NCBI GenBank assembly: GCA_002479415.1
Contig: DLMZ01000022.1
Span: forward strand, 1,302 to 13,677
DNA length: 12,376 nucleotides
Reading direction: 5' to 3'
Source of the DNA: Firmicutes bacterium UBA7523
Lineage (GTDB): Bacteria > Bacillota > Dethiobacteria > Dethiobacterales > Dethiobacteraceae
Of the stretch, positions 1 through 6,316 are shown piece after piece. Both the position numbers and the translations under genes were made by a program. Below the pieces are notes generated by a model, which was not told where the DNA came from, made no database searches, and was given only the letters and a program-made list of their open reading frames with translations. The number at the start of each line of letters is the position of its first letter. The stretch's first letter is position 1.

Positions 1-1
1 T

Positions 2-337
2 AGAATTAATGACGCTAGTGTTACTTTTCCAGTTCCGCCAATACTGGAAAACGGACGTGTTTTAGTGCCTTTTAGAGGAGTAGGAGAAGCTCTCGGAGCA
101 ACCATTCAATGGGATCCAATACTAAAAAAAGTATCGTTTTCTTTAAAAGAAAAAAGTATTGAATTAATTATAGGGAAAAACAGTGCCGTAACAGAAAAAG
201 GCGAAATAGTATTGGATGTTCCTCCGAAAATAATTAATGGAGCTACATATGTTCCGTTAAGGTTCATTGGAGAATCGCTAGGAGCCACAGTAATTTGGGA
301 TTTAAACACAAATACGGTAGTAATAAATAAAGATTAA
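2..337 (+). CDS. Stalk-domain (copper amine oxidase N-terminal-like) protein, C-terminal part; 5' end outside window
   Basis: The reading frame is open from base 2 without a stop before TAA at 335-337, so the gene begins upstream of the window; the GTG at 65 is only an internal valine codon. The 111 visible residues carry the two repeated signatures of the stalk domain related to the copper amine oxidase N-terminal domain: a (V)PFRGVGEALGA..QWD unit at residues 22-37 and a YVPLRFIGESLGATVIWD unit at 83-100. Such domains are common at the ends of secreted or surface proteins of Clostridia, Negativicutes and Paenibacilli, where they probably mediate attachment to the cell surface or other proteins. 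No catalytic domain is visible because the N-terminal part is missing. The gene converges on another stalk-domain gene on the opposite strand. Confidence 0.85.
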   Translation, partial: RINDASVTFPVPPILENGRVLVPFRGVGEALGATIQWDPILKKVSFSLKEKSIELIIGKNSAVTEKGEIVLDVPPKIINGATYVPLRFIGESLGATVIWDLNTNTVVINKD

Positions 338-361
338 TTGCTACAACCTAAAAATACACTA

Positions 362-393
362 AATAATGCGAGCTAAAAGCTCGCATTATTTTT
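362..393. terminator. Bidirectional intrinsic terminator between convergent genes
   Basis: A perfect 13-bp inverted repeat (362-374 with 378-390, AAA loop) is followed by TTT on the + strand and ends the stalk-domain gene. On the - strand the same hairpin ends the protease gene; its TAG stop (373-375) lies inside the hairpin, so ribosomes finishing the protease would reach the stem. The U-tract is short in both directions. Confidence 0.8.
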
Positions 394-2148
394 ATCTAAA
401 AATATTTGGAATGAATAACTTCCTGTTGCTGATTTATCTATTGACGTTACGCCTATATAATATATTCCGTGTTCTAAGTAAATGCTAAAGCTTAAATATC
501 CTTGAGAATTTGGTGTTAAGATTTCCAAGATATCATCCTCATCTTCTATCCCTAGCAAAAGAGTTCTTTTTAGCGCACCCTCTGCAGTAAGCATAAAATT
601 AACTGTTCCATTAAAAGGCATGTAAAAATAGTAGCAATCAAAGTCATCAGGGGACAAATAGCCTGACATGAGTATTCCTTTTTCAAAACCAGTTGGGTAA
701 TAATCTGCAAGATCCCAAGAGTTATTTGGTTCTACTTCAAATAGAGACACTTCATTCATAAAGGTAGTTGAGGCAGTGATATCACTATAATTTGATTCTA
801 CTCCATTAACTACGGCAGTTACTTTGAAAAATACAGTAGTATCGGGTGTGATGTCAAATATCTCAGCACAATAACTTGGAAACCATTGATACTTCTTCTT
901 GTTATTATTGTTGTCTACCAATGGGTAGAACGGACCAAGCATACTGGTACTAGAATAAACGTGATAGTGCTGAGCATTTTGTACTTTGTCCCACCCTAGT
1001 AATATTTGATTTTTTGATACGCCCAGTGCCCATACTCCTGTTGGTACAAACAAAGTTTTGCCAGCCTGGAGAGATTGTAAGGTAATAGCCATATTTTCAT
1101 TAAGAAATGGTTTTATATCATTTATCGGTATGGCAAAATTAAGATTTTGACCGTAAATGTTTGAAAGAGTTGTTATTCCAATCACTTCACCATAAGCATT
1201 TAGTAAAGCCCCACCGCTGCTGCCCCATGATATTGAAGCTGATGTTTGAATGAAGGACTGGTTAAGCTCCTTAATATATCTCCTTTTGGAGCTAATAATC
1301 CCTTCAGAGATTGTATTTTCAAGGCCCATAGGGCTCCCTATAGCAACTACCCTTTCACCATTGGCAATATCATCTGAGTCCCCTAATTTTAAAAAAGGTA
1401 GATTTGTCTCACTAATTTTAAGCAGAGCAATATCCCGTATATCATCATAGAACAGAATATGATTTACATTATAGATATTGCCATTATCAAAATAAATCTT
1501 TGCACTGTATGCGCCATCAATAACATGGTAATTTGTCGCAATTTTTCCATCCCTATGTATGACAAAGCCACTGCCATTTCCCAAGATTTCGCCATCCTTG
1601 TCAAATGTTTCAATATAGACTGATGCTGGTTCAGCAATCCTAGCGATTTCAACAGTTTCAAGAGTTTTTCTTTGCGATTGTTTCGTTCCTTCTGCGGAAG
1701 TTATCAGCACCTTTCTATTTGCAGCATCCCACTGGACTACCGCATCTAAGCTTTCAGCAATAAACCTTGTTGGGACCAAAGTTCTGCCATTACTAATATA
1801 AGGAGCCACATCCATTGTATTAGGATTTCCGTTGATATAAGCAGTATTGTTGTTTACATAAAGAATAATAGTTGTATTTCCTTTAACGCCGGTTATCTTT
1901 TGCTCTTCATTACTCCAAGTTACGCTTGCTCCTAAAGCTTCAAATATTCCTCTCATAGGAACCATAGTTCTGCTATCTTTTGATTCAGGATTTGTGTCTA
2001 GCAAAAGACCCTTGCCGTCAATAACAACTTTAATGCTTGAATTGGTTTGTGCATTGACACATGAATAGCTAGTAAACAGCAAACAGGAAATGGTAATAAG
2101 TGTTGAAATTAGCTTGATAAATAATGCATTATTTTTGGAAAAGATCAA
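373..2148 (-). CDS. Secreted trypsin-like (HtrA-type) serine protease with stalk, FN3-like and PPC domains
   Basis: Starting at TTG 2148 the product has 591 residues. Residues 1-33 form a signal peptide (positive start, hydrophobic stretch, likely cleavage after VNA). Residues about 39-154 are a stalk domain with two units (MVPMRGIFEALGA and LVPTRFIAESLDA). Residues about 165-350 are a trypsin-like domain with the triad His208 (TNYHVIDG), Asp239 (DIRDIALLK) and Ser311 (GSSGGAL), so it should be active. Residues about 368-460 look like a fibronectin type III fold, and about 470-588 resemble a bacterial pre-peptidase C-terminal (PPC) domain, opening with EVEPNNSWDLAD. There is no PDZ domain, unlike classical HtrA/DegP. 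I infer an exported or surface-attached protease. The in-frame TTG at 2166 would add six residues, but that start overlaps the ribosome binding site, so I chose 2148. Substrate unknown. Confidence 0.88.
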   Translation of the reverse strand: MIFSKNNALFIKLISTLITISCLLFTSYSCVNAQTNSSIKVVIDGKGLLLDTNPESKDSRTMVPMRGIFEALGASVTWSNEEQKITGVKGNTTIILYVNNNTAYINGNPNTMDVAPYISNGRTLVPTRFIAESLDAVVQWDAANRKVLITSAEGTKQSQRKTLETVEIARIAEPASVYIETFDKDGEILGNGSGFVIHRDGKIATNYHVIDGAYSAKIYFDNGNIYNVNHILFYDDIRDIALLKISETNLPFLKLGDSDDIANGERVVAIGSPMGLENTISEGIISSKRRYIKELNQSFIQTSASISWGSSGGALLNAYGEVIGITTLSNIYGQNLNFAIPINDIKPFLNENMAITLQSLQAGKTLFVPTGVWALGVSKNQILLGWDKVQNAQHYHVYSSTSMLGPFYPLVDNNNNKKKYQWFPSYCAEIFDITPDTTVFFKVTAVVNGVESNYSDITASTTFMNEVSLFEVEPNNSWDLADYYPTGFEKGILMSGYLSPDDFDCYYFYMPFNGTVNFMLTAEGALKRTLLLGIEDEDDILEILTPNSQGYLSFSIYLEHGIYYIGVTSIDKSATGSYSFQIFLDKNNASF

Positions 2149-2156
2149 ATCTACAA

Positions 2157-2162
2157 CTCCTC
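2157..2162 (-). promoter_or_regulatory. Ribosome binding site deciding the protease start
   Basis: GAGGAG on the minus strand lies 8 nt before the TTG at 2148. It supports a TTG start there rather than at 2166, where the Shine-Dalgarno sequence would fall inside the coding region. Confidence 0.7.
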
Positions 2163-2351
2163 TCAACGTATATATCTCAAATGGATATATTCACCATTAA
2201 ATCCAAAATTCCTACCTTTAGAAAAAATGAGAAAGAAGTATTAGCTGTTCGTACAATCATACATTCGTAGTTTAAGCTATTGCAGTTGCCATCCGCGTTA
2301 GCCTTAAAGATATTATCACAAGTTAAATAATTGAGATGTTAAAGTTTATCG
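2163..2351. other. Gene-free stretch upstream of the protease and the hydrogenase leader
   Basis: No convincing gene or clear minus-strand promoter was found here. A 7-bp inverted repeat (ATATATC at 2170-2176 and GATATAT at 2184-2190, 7-nt spacer) sits just upstream of the protease ribosome binding site. It could be an operator or mRNA hairpin, but it is AT-rich and may be chance. Confidence 0.4.
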
Positions 2352-2380
2352 TTGACAATATTTAAATAAAGATATATTAT
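2352..2380 (+). promoter_or_regulatory. Strong sigma-A type promoter (P1) upstream of the hydrogenase operon
   Basis: The -35 box TTGACA (2352-2357) and -10 box TATTAT (2375-2380) are separated by exactly 17 bp, one mismatch from consensus in total. Transcription would start near 2387, about 310 nt before hydC, and run into the terminator at 2517-2552. Confidence 0.75.
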
Positions 2381-2438
2381 GATGATAATTTTAGTCAATT
2401 ATTTCTTAATAATCTCTTGATATTTGCGAAGGGTATTG

Positions 2439-2495
2439 GTGATTATTCGTGTTAACAAGAACGACAAGACTGTTTTTTTACGGACAAAAGCATAA
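2439..2495 (+). CDS. Possible 18-codon leader ORF between P1 and the terminator
   Basis: A GTG codon at 2439, preceded by AAGGG (2429-2433) at 5-nt spacing, opens an 18-codon frame ending in TAA at 2493-2495. The peptide would be MIIRVNKNDKTVFLRTKA, basic and not clearly membrane-bound or rich in a single amino acid, so it does not look like a classical amino-acid attenuator peptide. Its place after a strong promoter (start near 2387) and 21 nt before a terminator hairpin makes it a candidate leader peptide or small protein. An in-frame TTG at 2436 is an alternative start but too close to the ribosome binding site. I do not recognise the peptide, and an ORF this short could be chance. Confidence 0.25.
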   Translation: MIIRVNKNDKTVFLRTKA

Positions 2496-2516
2496 TTTGG
2501 TATTTTCATTTCTGTT

Positions 2517-2552
2517 AAGTCAGCGAAGAAATATTAACTTGCTGACTTTTTT
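2517..2552 (+). terminator. Intrinsic terminator inside the hydrogenase upstream region
   Basis: AAGTCAGC (2517-2524) pairs perfectly with GCTGACTT (2541-2548); three more pairs (AAG 2526-2528 with CTT 2538-2540) form after a one-base bulge. A run of six T (2547-2552) follows. It lies about 145 nt upstream of hydC, so it would either end a short transcript from P1 or act as an attenuator for the operon. Confidence 0.75.
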
Positions 2553-2554
2553 GT

Positions 2555-2572
2555 TTGTGCAATTTGTAACAA
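2555..2572 (+). promoter_or_regulatory. Rex-like operator candidate
   Basis: The 18-base sequence TTGTGCA-ATTT-GTAACAA has the layout of the redox repressor Rex binding site (TTGTGAA-N4-TTCACAA, or TTGTTAA-N4-TTAACAA in clostridia): both outer half-sites match, with inner mismatches. It ends 7 nt upstream of the -35 region of the proximal promoter. Rex senses the NADH/NAD+ ratio and is known to control fermentation and hydrogenase genes in Firmicutes. Assignment by eye only. Confidence 0.5.
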
Positions 2573-2579
2573 GCTCGAA

Positions 2580-2608
2580 TTAATACCTAAGCCTCCTTAA
2601 AATATAAT
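2580..2608 (+). promoter_or_regulatory. Proximal promoter (P2) of the hydrogenase operon
   Basis: A consensus -10 box TATAAT (2603-2608) lies 17 bp from a weak -35 TTAATA (2580-2585; 4 of 6 matches). It is downstream of the terminator, so it could transcribe hydC independently of P1, starting near 2615. A 7-bp hairpin in the leader (2611-2617 with 2634-2640, one G-U pair) has no U-run and is not a terminator. Confidence 0.5.
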
Positions 2609-2695
2609 TCCAACGGCAAGCAAACAAGTTGATGCTGTTGTTTAGGAATATAGAAAAGAAATAACTTGAGAATTAAGCAAAGGTAGGGATGGTTT

Positions 2696-3232
2696 ATGAA
2701 GGTAACGCAAGAAAAATGCGGATGTTGTTGCGGCACTAATGAAATGGAGTTATTACTGTGTGTCAAAGAAATGATAGCTCAGTACAAGGGCAAAGAAGGC
2801 AGTCTTATTCAAGCACTTCATACTGCACAGAAAATTTACGGCCATTTGCCGCTTGAGGTTCAGCGGGTAGTCGCTGAAGAGCTTGAAGTGCCATTAGCTA
2901 CAGTATCAGGTGTGGTAACTTTTTATTCATTTTTTTCAACACAGCCTCAAGGAGAGCATACCATTAGAGTATGTTTAGGCACCGCTTGCTACGTACGTGG
3001 AGGAAAACGTATTGTAGATAAGCTTCGGGAAATTCTCAATGTTAATGTAGGTGACACTACCGAAGATAGAAAGTTCACCTTTGAAATTGCGCGTTGCATT
3101 GGAGCTTGCGGTTTGGCGCCCGCCATGACAATTGATGGCGAAGTATACAAGCAGGTGAATCCCGATAAGCTGGAAACAATCCTCGCACGTTATTATCAGG
3201 AAGAGCAGGGGGTGGATGGCAATGACAACTAA
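2696..3232 (+). CDS. hydC: [FeFe]-hydrogenase subunit HydC, NuoE-like [2Fe-2S] protein
   Basis: This 178-residue protein belongs to the NuoE/24-kDa thioredoxin-like ferredoxin family. The four ligands of one [2Fe-2S] cluster are visible as C93/C98 (CLGTAC) and C134/C138 (CIGAC), after an N-terminal helical part (GSLIQALHTAQKIYGHLP, about residues 35-52) typical of the family. In HydABC complexes this subunit passes electrons next to the flavin subunit HydB in the cytoplasm. An unusual feature is the Cys-rich N-terminus, CGCCCG, with C8, C10, C11 and C12, before the conserved fold. The ATG at 2696 follows AGGG at 7-nt spacing. The gene overlaps hydB by 17 nt, or 11 nt if hydB starts at 3222. 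Confidence 0.95.
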   Translation: MKVTQEKCGCCCGTNEMELLLCVKEMIAQYKGKEGSLIQALHTAQKIYGHLPLEVQRVVAEELEVPLATVSGVVTFYSFFSTQPQGEHTIRVCLGTACYVRGGKRIVDKLREILNVNVGDTTEDRKFTFEIARCIGACGLAPAMTIDGEVYKQVNPDKLETILARYYQEEQGVDGNDN

Positions 3233-6200
3233 GATTAGTACACTCGCGCAGCTTGAACAGACTAAGTCAAACTACCTGGAAACCGTGGCCCAGTATAAGT
3301 TTCAAGCGCTTGTTTGTGGGGGAGCGGGTTGCATCTCCTCTAACTGCGGAGCTGTCCAGGAAGCACTTACGGCAGCGTTGGAACAAAACAACCTAACAAA
3401 TGAGGTCCAGGTCTCCGTTACCGGATGTATGGGAGTGTGTGCTGCCGGTCCTGTACTTCTTATTCAGCCTGAAGGAATATTTTATGCTGAAATGACGCCT
3501 GAAAAGGTTACAGAAGTTGTGGAGAAACACCTCGTTGGCGGACAAATAATCGAAGAGTATACTTTCTTTGATAACACAGTAAAAAAGTATGTGCCAAAAA
3601 TTGACGATATTAGCTTTTTTAAAGGTCAGGTGCACATTGCTTTACGAAATTGCGGAAAAATGGAATTTGCATCTTTAGAAGCTTACATTGCTCGTGACGG
3701 GTATTTGGCAGCATCTCAGGCTTTAAGTATGACACCGGTGCAAATAGTTGATGAAATAAAGAAATCAGGATTACGCGGACGCGGTGGTGCGGGATTCCCA
3801 ACCGGCATTAAATGGGAAGCGGGACTGAAAGCTGCGGGAGACCAAAAATACATTGTTTGCAATGCTGACGAAGGTGACCCAGGCGCCTTTATGGACAGAA
3901 GTTTGCTTGAAGGTGATCCGCACAGTATTATTGAAGGTATGCTAATTGGTGGGTACGCCATTGGGGCTGACAAAGGATATGTTTATGTCCGTGCAGAGTA
4001 TCCTATTGCGGTAGAGCGTCTTTCAGCTGCTATTGAACAGGCGCGGGAAGTCGGCTTGTTGGGAGAGAACATCCTGGGAAGCGGATTCAACTTTGATCTC
4101 GAAATGCGTATTGGTGCAGGAGCGTTTGTCTGCGGTGAAGAAACAGCTTTGCTTGCATCAATAGAAGGACAACGGGGAGAGCCTAGGCAAAAGCCGCCGT
4201 TTCCCTTCGAGTCCGGTCTTTTTGAAAAGCCCAGTATTATTAATAACGTAGAAACTCTTGCCAATATTGCTCCAATAATTCTAAACGGATCAGAATGGTA
4301 TGGACAGTACGGCACTGAAAGAAGCAAGGGCACAAAAGTATTTGCTTTGGCCGGCAATATAGTAAACGCTGGGATTATCGAAGTTCCCATGGGTACTCCG
4401 CTGGGTGATATCATTTACAAGATTGGCGGAGGGATTATTGATGATAAAAAGTTCAAAGCTATCCAATCCGGCGGACCTTCAGGCGGGTGTCTGACAGCTG
4501 AGCATTTGAACACTCCCTTGGATTACGAGTCCCTGGCAGCATTAGGTGCCATTATGGGTTCCGGCGGTCTGATAGTAATGAACGAGGATACTTGCATGGT
4601 AGATACGGCACGTTATTTCATGGACTTTATTCAGGATGAATCGTGCGGAAAGTGTTTGCCATGCCGAGTAGGCACCAAGCGGATGCTGGAAATACTTGAA
4701 AAGATAACTGAAGGCTGCGGTGAGGAAAGCGATCTGGAAATGCTGGAGGAGCTTGCCGGCACAATTAATCAAACTGCTATGTGCGGCCTTGGTCAAACTG
4801 CGCCTAATCCAGTTTTGAGCACTATTAGGTATTTCCGTGACGAGTATGAAACACATATTCGTGATAAATATTGTTCAGCGGGCGTATGTGCTGATCTTTA
4901 CACTTCACCCTGTCAAAATGCTTGCCCGGCCTCGGTTAATGTCCCAGGTTATATGGCGTTGCTTGCATCGGGGAGAATTATGGATGCTTATGAACTTATT
5001 AGGCAAGATAATCCTTTCCCCGCAGTATGTGGACGTATTTGCACCCATCCTTGCGAGAGTCATTGCCGCCGTGCGCAAGTTGACGACGCTTTGGAAATAT
5101 GCAATATTAAGAGATTCATCGGTGACTATGCCCTGCGTGATGAATTCAACCTGCCCAAGTTTACCCCGCTGCCTCCAAATGGCAAGAAAGTTGCTGTTGT
5201 TGGCGCAGGACCTTCAGGGTTAACTTGTGGATACTATCTTGCTCAATTAGGATATGAAGTCACAGTGTACGAGAAAGAATCTACTCCTGGAGGGGTTCTG
5301 AACTGGGGAATTCCAGAATTCCGTTTGCCAAACGCAGTATTAATGAAAGAAATTCGTGTAATTGAGTCTGCTGGAGTTAATATCGTTACTGGTGTTAATG
5401 TTGGCAAGGATATTGAATTAAATAAGCTGCGTGAAGAAAACGATGCTGTCTATATCGCCATAGGCAAACAAAAATCTATACCCCTTGGCATCCCGGGAGA
5501 AGATATGACGGGAACTGAAAGTGGATTGTCTTTCTTGCGTCGTGTTGGCAAAAATGAAGATATGAGTGTTCCCAAACGATTGGTTGTAGTAGGTGGCGGT
5601 AGTACAGCTATGGATGTTGCGCGCACCGCGATACGCCTGGGAGCTGAAGAAGTGACAGTCATATATCGCAGAACTTTAAGTGAAATGCCCGCAAGTAAAG
5701 AAGAAATCGTTGAAGCTGAAGAAGAGGGCATTAAGATTGAAACGCTAGTATCCCCTGTTGAGGTGCTGGGAAGTGACTCTGTAACTGGCATTAAGTGTCT
5801 GCGCATGGTATTAGGGGAATTCGGCAAAGACGGACGCCGCAAAGCAAATCCGGTAGCTGGTTCGGAATTTGTTATCGAGTGTGACGGTGTAGTTGCTGCA
5901 GTTAATCAGGACGTGGATGATTCAGTTAGTTTCATAAAAGATGAAGGCATAACAATGTCTGATTTGCTTAAGACCTGTAAATTCACTTCTAAAACTTCTC
6001 AAGAAGGTATTTTCGCGGGCGGTGATGTTTCCTCATGGAGGGAAAATGTTGCCATTACAGCTATTGCTGACGGGAAGAGGGCTGCTGTCAACATTGATAA
6101 ATACCTGGGTGGCAGCGGTGAGCTTAATAAAGGGCAGAAAATTAATATTCCAGATATTCATGACGAGGAAGTTGTGGAGCACAATCGCTTCCCGACAAAA

Positions 6201-6311
6201 GTAATGTCACCTGAAGAACGCAAGGGTAACTTCAATGAAGTTGAATGTGGGTTCCACAAATTAGATGCAACGGGCGAAGCGCTTCGGTGCTTGCGCTGTG
6301 ATAGGAGGTAA
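3216..6311 (+). CDS. hydB: HydB (NuoF-like flavin subunit) fused to a GltD/NfnB-like NADPH oxidoreductase
   Basis: This 1031-residue protein is far longer than usual HydB (about 600). Order: thioredoxin-like [2Fe-2S] domain (C34, C39, C71, C75); FMN/NAD(H)-binding NuoF core (GLRGRGGAGFPTG 185-197, CNADEGDPGAF 215-225, GAGAFVCGEETALL 300-313); SLBB region; NuoF [4Fe-4S] site (C477, C480, C483, C523). Where HydB normally continues into a two-[4Fe-4S] ferredoxin tail, it keeps a CSAGVC remnant (553-558) and then becomes GltD-like: cysteines C566, C570, C605, C609, C613, C617 for Fe-S clusters, an FAD motif (VAVVGAGPSG 659-668), an NADP-binding motif (VVVGGGSTAMD 790-800, with R818/R819 after the second strand, typical of NADP preference), a second FAD contact (GIFAGGDV 931-938) and a CLRCDRR end. 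One uninterrupted frame. ATG 3222 (M3) is an alternative start with better spacing to AGGGGG (3207-3212). Confidence 0.93.
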   Translation: MAMTTKISTLAQLEQTKSNYLETVAQYKFQALVCGGAGCISSNCGAVQEALTAALEQNNLTNEVQVSVTGCMGVCAAGPVLLIQPEGIFYAEMTPEKVTEVVEKHLVGGQIIEEYTFFDNTVKKYVPKIDDISFFKGQVHIALRNCGKMEFASLEAYIARDGYLAASQALSMTPVQIVDEIKKSGLRGRGGAGFPTGIKWEAGLKAAGDQKYIVCNADEGDPGAFMDRSLLEGDPHSIIEGMLIGGYAIGADKGYVYVRAEYPIAVERLSAAIEQAREVGLLGENILGSGFNFDLEMRIGAGAFVCGEETALLASIEGQRGEPRQKPPFPFESGLFEKPSIINNVETLANIAPIILNGSEWYGQYGTERSKGTKVFALAGNIVNAGIIEVPMGTPLGDIIYKIGGGIIDDKKFKAIQSGGPSGGCLTAEHLNTPLDYESLAALGAIMGSGGLIVMNEDTCMVDTARYFMDFIQDESCGKCLPCRVGTKRMLEILEKITEGCGEESDLEMLEELAGTINQTAMCGLGQTAPNPVLSTIRYFRDEYETHIRDKYCSAGVCADLYTSPCQNACPASVNVPGYMALLASGRIMDAYELIRQDNPFPAVCGRICTHPCESHCRRAQVDDALEICNIKRFIGDYALRDEFNLPKFTPLPPNGKKVAVVGAGPSGLTCGYYLAQLGYEVTVYEKESTPGGVLNWGIPEFRLPNAVLMKEIRVIESAGVNIVTGVNVGKDIELNKLREENDAVYIAIGKQKSIPLGIPGEDMTGTESGLSFLRRVGKNEDMSVPKRLVVVGGGSTAMDVARTAIRLGAEEVTVIYRRTLSEMPASKEEIVEAEEEGIKIETLVSPVEVLGSDSVTGIKCLRMVLGEFGKDGRRKANPVAGSEFVIECDGVVAAVNQDVDDSVSFIKDEGITMSDLLKTCKFTSKTSQEGIFAGGDVSSWRENVAITAIADGKRAAVNIDKYLGGSGELNKGQKINIPDIHDEEVVEHNRFPTKVMSPEERKGNFNEVECGFHKLDATGEALRCLRCDRR
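6303..6309 (+). promoter_or_regulatory. Ribosome binding site of hydA, overlapping the end of hydB
   Basis: AGGAGGT, a near-perfect Shine-Dalgarno sequence, lies 7 nt before the hydA ATG and overlaps the last hydB codons and its TAA (6309-6311). This suggests efficient, coupled translation of the two subunits. Confidence 0.85.
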
Positions 6312-6316
6312 CAGTA

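Noticed and set aside
2379..2420. A 13-codon frame beginning ATGATGATAATT just after the P1 -10 box
   Set aside because: Its ATG overlaps the -10 region and lies before the predicted transcription start, and no ribosome binding site precedes it.
2553..2695. A T-box or other known riboswitch immediately upstream of hydC
   Set aside because: No T-box consensus or other familiar core was found; the only structure is a 7-bp hairpin without a U-run.
4866..4926. The HydB-GltD junction as a possible sequencing or assembly fusion of two genes
   Set aside because: The frame is continuous, no start codon with a ribosome binding site is seen at the junction, and HydB-like and GltD-like cysteine motifs follow each other without lost or duplicated sequence. 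It is treated as a natural fusion.
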